This document shows positions 17,629-25,813 of a stretch of 53,687 nucleotides of DNA, piece after piece. The first letter of the stretch is position 1. Every line of letters starts with the position of its first letter. A program made the translations under genes and the position numbers. The stretch covers positions 1 through 53,687 of the forward strand of contig JAQXDK010000017.1 of NCBI GenBank assembly GCA_029251405.1, in the 5' to 3' direction. The stretch comes from Flavobacteriales bacterium. GTDB lineage: Bacteria; Bacteroidota; Bacteroidia; Flavobacteriales_D; Parvicellaceae. The notes beneath the pieces are model-generated. The model saw nothing but the letters and a program-made list of their open reading frames with translations, was not told where the DNA came from and did not search any database.

Positions 17629-19275
17629 CAATAATCTTCTTAAAATCTTACCAACGTTAGATTTAGGTAATTCATCTCTAAAGCTAATGCTTTTAGGAAC
17701 TTTATAATTAGTTAATTTTTCTCTACAAAATTCTATTACTTCTTGTTCAGTTAATGAAGTATCTTTTTTAACTATGAAGGCTCTTACAAATTCAGTTCCA
17801 TCTTCTTTTTTCTCACCTCTTACACCAACTTCTAATACTTTAGGATTTTCAGAAATAGCTTTTTCAACATCATTAGGGTATACATTGAATCCTGAAATTA
17901 AAATCATTTCTTTTTTTCTGTCTACAATTTTAAAGTATCCATCCTGATCCATGGTTCCAATATCACCTGTCAAAAAATAGTCTTTATGCATACATTTTTT
18001 AGTTTCATCAGTCCTATTCCAATAACCCTTCATAACTTGTGGACCTTTTATTCCTATTTCTCCAGGTTTACCAACTTCTACTTCTTTTAAGTTATCATCG
18101 AAGATTTTAATATCCGTGTTTGGAAGTGGAAGTCCAATAGATCCAATTTTATGTTTACCGTTCCAGGGATTAATGGTGGCAGCAGGGCTGGTCTCCGAAA
18201 GACCATAGGCTTCAAGAAGTGCGCTCCCAGTTAATTTTTCCCATTGTTCAGCAACAACGTCTTGAACAGCCATTCCTCCACCTAAAGCAAGTTTCATTTT
18301 TGAAAAGTCTAAATTTTTAAAAACCTCTTGATTCATTAACCCAATAAAAAGCGTATTAACTCCAGTAATAACTGAAAATGGATTTTTCTTAAGGTCTGCA
18401 CAGAATTTAGGCATGTCTCTTGGGTTCGTAATTAAAATATTTTTAGATCCATATCGAAAGAAAGTAAGACAGTTTGCAGTTAGGGCAAATATATGATAGA
18501 GCGGAAGGGCAGTAATAACCACTTCTTCACCGTGATCAATATTTTTACCAATCCATTCTTCGACTTGAGAAACATTGGCACATATATTACCATGTGTTAA
18601 TTCTGCACCCTTTGAAACGCCAGTTGTTCCACCAGTATATTGTAAAAATGCAGAGTCGATTGCTTTAATTTCCACTGGGCTTCCTTTCTTACCACGGTTA
18701 TCTTTTAATATTTTTTTTAGAGAAACACTTTCAGCTAAAGAAAAATCAGGAACCATTTTTTTTACTTTTCTTATCACAAAATTGACAATACTACCTTTAA
18801 TCCCACCTAAAAGATCACCAATAGTCGTAGTTATCACGGTTTCAATTTTAGTCTTTGAAATAATTTTTTCTAAGTTAAATGCGAAATTTTCAACTATTAT
18901 AACTGCTTTAGCTCCAGAGTCGTTATATTGATGTAACATCTCATCGGCTGTATAAAGAGGGTTGGTGTTTACAATTACAAATCCAGCTTTAAGACACGCA
19001 AAAATAGCTATTGGGTATTGTAAAAGATTCGGCATTTGGAGCGCCACTTTATCACCTTTTTTTAAATTCGTTTTATTTTGCAGGTACCATATTAAAGAAT
19101 TCACGTGGTCGTCTATCTCTTTATAAGTTAGTTCTACATCCATATTCTTGTATGCAACTTTACTACCAAAGTTTCTTATAGATTGATCATATATTTCAAC
19201 AATATTTTGATAATTTATTTCAGTTGAGTGTCCAACAAAGTCTGGATAGCTTTTAAGCCAAGGGAAATTTTTCAT
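17623..19275 (-). CDS. Long-chain fatty acid--CoA ligase (AMP-forming)
   Basis: The enzyme activates fatty acids to acyl-CoA through an acyl-adenylate. It is a 550-residue ANL-family protein. The P-loop YTGGTTGVSKG lies at 213-223, YGLSETSP is the A5 adenine/acyl motif, TGDIGTMDQDGYFKIVDRKK is the A7/A8 hinge, and the catalytic lysine is in KSNVGKILRRLL near the C-terminus. It resembles FadD, though the exact chain-length preference is not readable. It converges with the acyl-CoA carboxylase subunit. Both act on acyl-CoAs but are not one operon. An inverted repeat lies between its start and the PorP/SprF gene. Confidence 0.9.
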   Translation of the reverse strand: MKNFPWLKSYPDFVGHSTEINYQNIVEIYDQSIRNFGSKVAYKNMDVELTYKEIDDHVNSLIWYLQNKTNLKKGDKVALQMPNLLQYPIAIFACLKAGFVIVNTNPLYTADEMLHQYNDSGAKAVIIVENFAFNLEKIISKTKIETVITTTIGDLLGGIKGSIVNFVIRKVKKMVPDFSLAESVSLKKILKDNRGKKGSPVEIKAIDSAFLQYTGGTTGVSKGAELTHGNICANVSQVEEWIGKNIDHGEEVVITALPLYHIFALTANCLTFFRYGSKNILITNPRDMPKFCADLKKNPFSVITGVNTLFIGLMNQEVFKNLDFSKMKLALGGGMAVQDVVAEQWEKLTGSALLEAYGLSETSPAATINPWNGKHKIGSIGLPLPNTDIKIFDDNLKEVEVGKPGEIGIKGPQVMKGYWNRTDETKKCMHKDYFLTGDIGTMDQDGYFKIVDRKKEMILISGFNVYPNDVEKAISENPKVLEVGVRGEKKEDGTEFVRAFIVKKDTSLTEQEVIEFCREKLTNYKVPKSISFRDELPKSNVGKILRRLLE

Positions 19276-19303
19276 TCTGTTAAGGTTATGTTATTTTAAT
19301 AAG

Positions 19304-19360
19304 TTAAGAGATTATTTTAAATAAATTATCATTTAAATAAATATAGGAGTTATCTCTTAA
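19304..19360. promoter_or_regulatory. 9-bp inverted repeat enclosing an 11-bp direct repeat in a divergent promoter region
   Basis: TTAAGAGAT (19304-19312) is repeated inverted as ATCTCTTAA (19352-19360). Between them TTTAAATAAAT occurs twice, at 19316-19326 and 19332-19342, spaced 16 bases. The region separates the leftward acyl-CoA ligase and the rightward PorP/SprF gene. The arrangement could bind a regulator; no function is proven. Confidence 0.4.
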
Positions 19361-19470
19361 ATTTCAAATTTTTCTAAAAAAGAATAAATTTTAGTATCGT
19401 ATTTTGATAATGTTGTTATTTTAGTGGGTTTTTCAGAACTAAATTCTCTATTTGGAGTATAAATAACATA

Positions 19471-20469
19471 ATGATAAGCCAAGTATTTTCAAATAAGTTT
19501 TTAAAAGTTGTACCACTTCTTGTGGGTATTTGCTTATTATTTTTAGGTAAATGTTTTGCTCAAGATCCTATGTTTACCCAATTTTATTCCAATCCTATTT
19601 ATTTAAACCCTGCTTTTTCAGGTAGTAACAAATGTCCAAGGATTGTTTCAAATTATAGAAATCAATGGCCTGGATTTTCAGGAGATTTTATCACCACTTC
19701 TGTTTCCTATGACCAGTATATTGACGCAATTAAAGGAGGATTGGGAGTTATGTTGTTGAGCGATCAAATAGCTAAAACGTTACAGTCTAACGAGGCTAGT
19801 CTAGTTTATTCTTACCATCAACATTTATCAAGAAAATTCACGCTGAACTTTGGTTTGCAAGGAACTTACATTCAAAAGTCTGTAAATAGATCTAACCTAA
19901 CTTTTGGTGACATGATACATCCAAGAAGAGGTTTTGTCTTTTCTACTAATGATGTTATTACTGCAGCTCCTGTAAACCTATTTGATTTTTCAACAGGTCT
20001 TTTGGGTTATACTGATAAATTTTACATTGGTATCGCAGCTCACCATTTAACTGAACCTGAAATTTCTTTACTTTCAGGGAGCAACAACAGCTCTGTTTTA
20101 GATACTCGATATACCGCACATATGGGTACTGAAATTACACTTGGTTCAAAATCAATTTTCAGTGAAGAGAATGAATCTATTTCTCCAAGTATTCTATTTG
20201 TAAAGCAAGGTGATTTCCAGCAATTAAATGTAGGATTATATTATTCTAAAGGTAATTATGTTGTAGGTGCTTGGTATAGGGAAGGTGATTCTTTTATAGT
20301 AACTCTGGGAATGGAAACACAATTACTTAGAATAGGTTACAGCTACGATTTAACATCTTCACAATTAGGAACTTATTCTGGAGGGTCTCATGAAATATCA
20401 GTTGCTTTAAAAATATATTGTGCTCCAAAGAAGAAGACCTTTAGAACCATGTCTTGCCCTTCATTTTAG
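19471..20469 (+). CDS. Type IX secretion system membrane protein, PorP/SprF family
   Basis: The 332-residue outer membrane protein has a signal peptide ending near KCFAQ. The family's hallmark start follows, DPMFTQFYSNPIYLNPAFSG, then GGLGVMLLSDQIAKT, and a run of amphipathic strands ending SVALKIYCAPKKKTF. PorP/SprF proteins sit in the outer membrane and help export or anchor cargo with type B sorting domains. They are often encoded beside such cargo. Here the likely cargo gene (12651) is 4.7 kb upstream with unrelated genes between. The stop overlaps the convergent ABC ATPase gene by 9 bases. Confidence 0.93.
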   Translation: MISQVFSNKFLKVVPLLVGICLLFLGKCFAQDPMFTQFYSNPIYLNPAFSGSNKCPRIVSNYRNQWPGFSGDFITTSVSYDQYIDAIKGGLGVMLLSDQIAKTLQSNEASLVYSYHQHLSRKFTLNFGLQGTYIQKSVNRSNLTFGDMIHPRRGFVFSTNDVITAAPVNLFDFSTGLLGYTDKFYIGIAAHHLTEPEISLLSGSNNSSVLDTRYTAHMGTEITLGSKSIFSEENESISPSILFVKQGDFQQLNVGLYYSKGNYVVGAWYREGDSFIVTLGMETQLLRIGYSYDLTSSQLGTYSGGSHEISVALKIYCAPKKKTFRTMSCPSF

Positions 20470-21114
20470 TACTAATCCGTCACTTAATGTTATTTTTTTG
20501 TCTGCTAAATCTGCAAGTTTGTTATTGTGTGTAACAATAATAAATGTTTGGTTATTTAGATCTCTTAATTTGAAAAATAGTTCATGCAGTTGATCAGCAG
20601 ATTTAGAGTCTAAATTACCACTTGGTTCATCGGCTAAAATTACACTTGGTTCGTTCATAAGTGCTCTTGCAACACTAACTCTTTGTTGTTCACCTCCAGA
20701 TAATTCATTGGGTTTATGATTTACTCTTTCGCCAACTCCCATGAGGTTGAGTAAGTATTTTGCTCTTTCAGTGGCATTTTTTTTAGATATTTTAGAAATA
20801 TAAGCAGGTATGCAAACATTCTCTAAAGCAGTAAATTCAGGTAAAAGATGATGAAATTGAAATATAAAACCAATATTTTTATTTCTAAAACTGGCGAGCT
20901 CATTTTCATTAAGTTTTGAAATATTTTGACCATTGATTAGTACTTCTCCACTACTAGGTTTTTCTAAAGTTCCCAGTATTTGAAGTAGCGTAGTTTTCCC
21001 TGCCCCACTTTTGCCTACTATAGAAACGATTTCTTTTTGGTTTATTGAAATATTAATTCCGTTTAAAACATTTAGAGAATTGAATTTTTTATGTATTTGA
21101 ACCCCTTGAATCAT
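20461..21114 (-). CDS. ABC transporter ATP-binding protein (LolD-like)
   Basis: This 217-residue ATPase belongs to the MacB/LolD group. Walker A is GKSGAGKT at 34-41, the Q-loop is FQFHHLLPEFTALENV, the signature is LSGGEQQRVSVARAL, Walker B is VILADEPSGNLD, and the switch histidine is in IIVTHNN. LolD drives lipoprotein release from the inner membrane with LolC/E. No permease gene is adjacent, so the partner is encoded elsewhere, as is common in Bacteroidota. A FtsE- or MacB-like role cannot be excluded. The gene ends 9 bases inside the PorP/SprF coding region on the opposite strand. Confidence 0.88.
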   Translation of the reverse strand: MIQGVQIHKKFNSLNVLNGINISINQKEIVSIVGKSGAGKTTLLQILGTLEKPSSGEVLINGQNISKLNENELASFRNKNIGFIFQFHHLLPEFTALENVCIPAYISKISKKNATERAKYLLNLMGVGERVNHKPNELSGGEQQRVSVARALMNEPSVILADEPSGNLDSKSADQLHELFFKLRDLNNQTFIIVTHNNKLADLADKKITLSDGLVLK

Positions 21115-21181
21115 CTTATAAATGTAATTAGATTAAATCTATTTTTAAATAAAAACACTAAGCTTATGTAAATATTTTAAT

Positions 21182-21223
21182 AATGTAAACTATTCATTCC
21201 AACAAATTTTTACATTTACTTAA
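21182..21223 (+). promoter_or_regulatory. sucC upstream region: inverted repeat plus the motif shared with sucD
   Basis: AATGTAAA (21182-21189) is mirrored by TTTACATT (21209-21216). The right arm overlaps TTACATTTACTTAA (21210-21223), which nearly repeats the sucD leader motif at 1978-1992. The motif ends 15 bases before the ATG. A further ATGTAAAT lies at about 21166-21173. A common regulator or promoter type for both subunits is inferred. Confidence 0.45.
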
Positions 21224-21238
21224 AATATAATTGATCAT

Positions 21239-22450
21239 ATGAACTTACACGAATACCAGGGAAAAGAAATTTTAAAAAGTTACGGTGTAGCGATACAGGA
21301 GGGCAAAGTTGTGCATTCGGCATCTGAAGCTTTAGCAGCAGCTAAAGAGTTAAATGCGGAAACAGGTACTGAATGGTTTGTTATAAAAGCACAAATACAT
21401 GCTGGAGGAAGAGGTAAAGGTACAGTAATTGAGACTGGCTCTCACGGAGTTTTAATTGCTAAAGGAGTGGGAGAGCTTGAAGAAAAAGTTAACGGTATTC
21501 TTGGTGGACATCTAGTTACAGCTCAGACATCATCTTCTGGTAAAAAAGTGAATAAAGTTCTGATTGCTGAGGATGCTTATGCTCCAGATTTTGATAAAAC
21601 ATCAGAGTTTTATATGTCTGTATTACTAAATAGGGAAACAGGAAGAAACATTATTATGTATTCTACCGAGGGTGGAATGAACATTGAAGAAGTAGCAGAA
21701 AAAACTCCTCACTTAATTTTTAAGGAAGAAATTGACCCAAAAGTAGGAATCACAGGTTTTCAGTGTAGGAAAATAGCTTTTAATTTAGGACTAAGTGGCA
21801 AATCTTTTAAAGAAATGACAAAATTCGTTCATTCACTGTATGCTGCTTATGTTGGTTGTGATGCTTCTTTGTTTGAAATTAATCCTGTGTTAAGAACATG
21901 TGACGACAGGATATTAGCAGTAGATTCTAAGGTAAGTCTTGATGCTAATGCTCTATTTAGACATAAAGATTATGCAGATTTAAGAGACTTTTCTGAAGAA
22001 GATCCTATGGATGTTGAAGCGGATCAGGCTGGTTTGAATTTTGTAAATCTTGACGGAAATATTGGATGTATGGTAAACGGAGCTGGATTAGCAATGGCTA
22101 CTATGGATATCATCAAACAGAGTGGAGGAGACCCAGCCAATTTCCTTGATGTTGGTGGAACAGCCGATGCTGACCGAGTAGAAAAAGCTTTCAACATCAT
22201 TCTAAAGGACTCTAACGTTAAAGGGATTCTAGTTAATATATTTGGTGGAATTGTCAGATGTGATAGAGTTGCTAAAGGAATTGTTCAAGCTTACAAAAGC
22301 ATAGGAAATATTCCTGTACCAATCATTGTAAGACTACAAGGAACTAATGCTGAAGAAGCTAAAAGTATTATTGATAATTCAGGATTAAATGTCCATTCGG
22401 CAGTAACTCTAAAAGATGCAGCTGATAAAGTTAAAGAGTTAGTGAATTAA
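21239..22450 (+). CDS. sucC: Succinyl-CoA synthetase beta subunit
   Basis: SucC supplies the ATP-grasp nucleotide site of the TCA-cycle enzyme whose alpha subunit is sucD at 2006. The 403-residue protein starts with the classic NLHEYQGKEILKSYGV. It has AGGRGKG in the ATP-grasp domain, LFEINPVLRT (metal and nucleotide binding), and the C-terminal CoA-ligase fold with MVNGAGLAMATMDIIK, GGTADADRV and NIFGGIVRCD. It is complete and intact. Its separation from sucD by 18 kb means that balanced subunit supply must come from matched promoters. The stop shares TTAA with the convergent DUF1015 gene. Confidence 0.97.
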   Translation: MNLHEYQGKEILKSYGVAIQEGKVVHSASEALAAAKELNAETGTEWFVIKAQIHAGGRGKGTVIETGSHGVLIAKGVGELEEKVNGILGGHLVTAQTSSSGKKVNKVLIAEDAYAPDFDKTSEFYMSVLLNRETGRNIIMYSTEGGMNIEEVAEKTPHLIFKEEIDPKVGITGFQCRKIAFNLGLSGKSFKEMTKFVHSLYAAYVGCDASLFEINPVLRTCDDRILAVDSKVSLDANALFRHKDYADLRDFSEEDPMDVEADQAGLNFVNLDGNIGCMVNGAGLAMATMDIIKQSGGDPANFLDVGGTADADRVEKAFNIILKDSNVKGILVNIFGGIVRCDRVAKGIVQAYKSIGNIPVPIIVRLQGTNAEEAKSIIDNSGLNVHSAVTLKDAADKVKELVN

Positions 22451-23661
22451 TATTCATATATAGTAAGTCCACTTCTTAGTTTAGGTTCAATCCAAGTACT
22501 TTTTGGTGGCATTGTCTCACCCATATCTGCTATCGATGTTATTTCACCTATTTCATGTGGAAAAAGTTCTATTCCTAAACTGTTTTTATAATTATTCACT
22601 TTTCGAATAAGTAAATCAATTGGCTGATTCCCTTTTATATATTCAATATTATTGTTGTTACTTATATTTTTGATATTGAAAATTTCATTGAAAATTAAAT
22701 CAGAGACCATTTGACTATTTAATTGGCTTTTAAAGTCATTCTTAATTTTTTCTGATTTTACTTTAATTAAGTACCAGCTATTATTTAAATAAATACTTAA
22801 TTCCAATTTAGAGGACGGAGCTTGATGAACTTTTAGAGGAGTAATTTTAAAATTTAGTCCAAGCTTATTAAGAAACTCTTCTTCTCCTAGTGGTGAAATA
22901 TCTTTTACAACTCTGTTGTACTCAAATATTTTCAATTCTTGCTGATCGATGAAAAATGAAAGAAAATAATTAGAAAGAAAATTATCTTTCTTGTTTTGAT
23001 TGTAAAGTTGGGACGAGGCTATTCTATGGTGACCATCAGCAATATAAACTTTATTTATAGCTTCCATTTCATCTATAATACCAGTGATATCTAAAGCTTG
23101 ATCAACTATCCACAATTCATGAACTTTTTTATCGGTAGTTGTAAATTCATATTCAGGTCTTTTGGATATATTTTGATTAATAATATCTTTTATCTTTTGG
23201 TTGGGCTTATAAGTAAGTAAAACTGGTTCGGCATGAAAATTAGTTATCTCTAAATAGTCTTTAAAAACAATTTCTCTTTGGGTAATTGTATTTTCATGTT
23301 TTTTAATGATATTACTTTGGTAATCGTCGATACTTCCTCCTGCAATAATGCCTTTAAAAACTCCGTATTCAGTGGTTTGTCTGTATATATAAAAGTGGAC
23401 GTTATCGTCTTTAAAGAGGTAATTATTTTTTTTAAATTCCTCATACTTATTTTTGACTTTTTTAAACCTTCCAGGACTATTAGGTTGTGTTTGGTGAGGT
23501 TGATTAAATTCTGGGTTAATTACATGTAAGAAAGAATAGGGGTTGCTCTCTAATTTTGCTTTTAAATGACTTTTTTTATAAGTGTAAAAAGGACGAGAGC
23601 ATATTAGATGAACTTTGTTCCTCGAAGGTCTTACTGCTTTAAACGGAATAACTTTTGCCAT
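22447..23661 (-). CDS. DUF1015 family protein in the serine operon
   Basis: The 404-residue cytosolic protein matches DUF1015 (COG4198) from end to end: AVRPSRNKVHLICSRPFYTY at the start, PYSFLHVINPE (~41-51), a KHENTITQRE segment (~121-130), IADGHHRIASSQL (~207-219) and MGETMPPKSTWIEPKLRSGL near the end. The ADGHHR motif (208-213) recalls the DGHHR motif of ParB/sulfiredoxin-fold free-serine kinases, which is suggestive only. It follows serA by 19 bases on the same strand, and I know similar serC-serA-DUF1015 clusters from other Bacteroidota. It probably acts in phosphoserine or serine metabolism. No activity is established. Confidence 0.87.
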   Translation of the reverse strand: MAKVIPFKAVRPSRNKVHLICSRPFYTYKKSHLKAKLESNPYSFLHVINPEFNQPHQTQPNSPGRFKKVKNKYEEFKKNNYLFKDDNVHFYIYRQTTEYGVFKGIIAGGSIDDYQSNIIKKHENTITQREIVFKDYLEITNFHAEPVLLTYKPNQKIKDIINQNISKRPEYEFTTTDKKVHELWIVDQALDITGIIDEMEAINKVYIADGHHRIASSQLYNQNKKDNFLSNYFLSFFIDQQELKIFEYNRVVKDISPLGEEEFLNKLGLNFKITPLKVHQAPSSKLELSIYLNNSWYLIKVKSEKIKNDFKSQLNSQMVSDLIFNEIFNIKNISNNNNIEYIKGNQPIDLLIRKVNNYKNSLGIELFPHEIGEITSIADMGETMPPKSTWIEPKLRSGLTIYEY

Positions 23662-23680
23662 TTTGGCAATTTACCAAAAA

Positions 23681-24637
23681 TTATTGGTTGTAAAAATTTA
23701 TAATTTTTTCTGCCAGTTCAGTTCCAATTCTATCTTGGGCTTCAGTTGTTGCTGCACCAATATGAGGAGTTAAAGATATTTTATCATTATTTAGTATTTC
23801 AATGGACGGGCTCGGCTCACCTACAAAAACATCAAGCGCTGCAAAGCTTACTTTTCCGCCTTCAAGTGCTTCAATTAAAGCAGACTCATCAATAACACCT
23901 CCTCTTGAGGCATTTACAATTCTAACATCTTCTTTCATTGATTTGAATTCATCAGATCCAATTACTGCTTTTCCATCTTTTGGCATTGGAACATGTAAAG
24001 AAATAAAATCAGAATTTTCTAATAAATCCTCTAATTTTCCTGTTGAGATTGAAACTTTAAGTTTTTGATTTGCTATTTCTAGGTTAATTGTTGCATTATC
24101 TATAAATGGATCGTATGCTAATATTTTCATCCCAGATCCCAAGGCGTATTTTGCAGTAAATTGGCCAATTCTTCCAAAACCTATTATGCCTAAAGTCTTT
24201 CCTCTAAGTTCCACACCTTTAGCATATTTCTTTTTTAAAACTTTAAAATTCGTTGCTCCCGAATTTGGCATATTTCTATTGGAATCAAAAACATTTCTTG
24301 AAATACTAAAAAGGTGGGCCATTACCAGTTCAGCAACAGATTGGGAAGAAGCTGCAGGTGTATTAATTACCAGTAAACCTTTTTCCTTAGCGTATTCAAC
24401 ATCTATATTATCCATTCCAACACCACCTCTTCCAATAATTTTAATGGAGGGACAATTATCTATGATATCTTTTCTCACCTGAGTTGCACTTCTTACCAGA
24501 ATAACTTCAATTAAATTATCATTAATGTAGGTGATTAAATCTTCTTGATTTACTTTATCTGTTATAACTTTAAAACCAGACTTTTCTAATTGGGTAATTC
24601 CAGACTTTGAAATTCCGTCATTTGCTAAAACTTTCAT
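23681..24637 (-). CDS. serA: D-3-phosphoglycerate dehydrogenase (short form)
   Basis: SerA oxidises 3-phosphoglycerate to 3-phosphohydroxypyruvate with NAD+, the first step of serine synthesis. The 318-residue length matches the short form without ACT or ASB regulatory domains, so serine feedback through ACT is not expected. Visible features are GRGGVGMDNIDVEYAKEKGL, the NAD loop GIIGFGRIG, the substrate arginine in NASRGGVIDE, and the catalytic histidine in LTPHIGAATTEAQ. It starts two bases after the serC stop. A generic D-2-hydroxyacid dehydrogenase is the alternative, but the operon with serC supports SerA. Confidence 0.92.
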   Translation of the reverse strand: MKVLANDGISKSGITQLEKSGFKVITDKVNQEDLITYINDNLIEVILVRSATQVRKDIIDNCPSIKIIGRGGVGMDNIDVEYAKEKGLLVINTPAASSQSVAELVMAHLFSISRNVFDSNRNMPNSGATNFKVLKKKYAKGVELRGKTLGIIGFGRIGQFTAKYALGSGMKILAYDPFIDNATINLEIANQKLKVSISTGKLEDLLENSDFISLHVPMPKDGKAVIGSDEFKSMKEDVRIVNASRGGVIDESALIEALEGGKVSFAALDVFVGEPSPSIEILNNDKISLTPHIGAATTEAQDRIGTELAEKIINFYNQ

Positions 24638-24639
24638 TA

Positions 24640-25713
24640 TTAACCTTTTTTTGTTTCTAAATTTTTCATTACATCAACAAGGACTTCAACGCTTTCTAAC
24701 GGTAGTGCATTGTACATAGAAGCTCTAAATCCACCGACCGAACGGTGCCCTTTTAAGCCATTGATATTGGCATTTGCTAACATGTTGTTAAAGTGCTCAT
24801 TCAAATCTTTATTTTCAAGAGTAAACGTTACATTCATCGTACTTCTATCTTCTAAATTGGCGGTTCCTTTAAAAAGTGAACTTCTATCAATTTCATTGTA
24901 AAGTAAATTTGCTTTTTTTGAATTTTGTTTTTCTATTACATTTAAACCACCATTATTTTTAAGCCATTCGAGAGTTAGCATTGAAGCATATACTGCAAAT
25001 ACTGGAGGTGTATTAAACATGGAGTCTTTATCAAAATGTGTTTTTAGATCAAGCATGGTTGGAATAGGCACAGAACTATTTCCCAAGATTTTTTTATTGA
25101 ATATGTACAAAGTCGTTCCCGCAGGTCCCATATTTTTTTGTGCACCAGCATAAATAAGGTCAAAATTACTTACATCAATTTTTCTGGAAAAAATATCTGA
25201 TGACATGTCGCAAGCCAAAGGAATATTTCCATTATAAAACTCCTTTATTTGTGTACCGAAAATAGTATTGTTTGAAGTAACATGTAGGTAGTCTAAGTTG
25301 TTTTCTATATTTAAATTTTTCGGGATGTAATTAAAGTTTTTATCTTCTGAAGAACCAACAATTACTGAATTACCCATGAAAGAAGCTTCTTTGGCAGCTT
25401 TTTTTGCCCATGCTCCAGTAACTAAGTAACCACCTGTTTTATTTTCAGCCATTAAATTATATGCAGCCATTAGAAAACCTAAACTGGCTCCACCTTGTAG
25501 AAAAAGAACATCATGCGTACTAGGAATATTTAAAATATCTTTAACCAAACTCCTAGCTTTTTCCATTACATCAACAAAATCTTTACTTCGATGTGAAATT
25601 TCTATTAGTGAAAGACCAGAATTTTTAAAATCTATAATGCTTTCAGAGGATTTTTGAAAAACTTCTTGAGGTAAGATACAGGGACCAGCACTGAAATTAT
25701 GAATTTTTTTCAT
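24640..25713 (-). CDS. serC: Phosphoserine aminotransferase
   Basis: SerC converts 3-phosphohydroxypyruvate and glutamate to O-phosphoserine; it often also serves pyridoxal phosphate synthesis. The 357-residue protein begins KKIHNFSAGPCILPQEV and keeps FLQGGASLGF (phosphate site), CDMSSDIFSRKID (PLP aspartate), the PLP lysine in YAGAQKNMGPAG, and HRSVGGFRASMYNALP near the C-terminus. It is the first gene of a serC-serA-DUF1015 operon with gaps of 2 and 19 bases. serB is not present in the window. Confidence 0.96.
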   Translation of the reverse strand: MKKIHNFSAGPCILPQEVFQKSSESIIDFKNSGLSLIEISHRSKDFVDVMEKARSLVKDILNIPSTHDVLFLQGGASLGFLMAAYNLMAENKTGGYLVTGAWAKKAAKEASFMGNSVIVGSSEDKNFNYIPKNLNIENNLDYLHVTSNNTIFGTQIKEFYNGNIPLACDMSSDIFSRKIDVSNFDLIYAGAQKNMGPAGTTLYIFNKKILGNSSVPIPTMLDLKTHFDKDSMFNTPPVFAVYASMLTLEWLKNNGGLNVIEKQNSKKANLLYNEIDRSSLFKGTANLEDRSTMNVTFTLENKDLNEHFNNMLANANINGLKGHRSVGGFRASMYNALPLESVEVLVDVMKNLETKKG

Positions 25714-25813
25714 TTTATAAATTTTTGGGTAAAAATGTGAAATAAATTTGACTGTTTTACAATGTTGAGGTTTTAATTTATCAACTTTTAAAATCTCTTA
25801 TTAACAATGAAAT

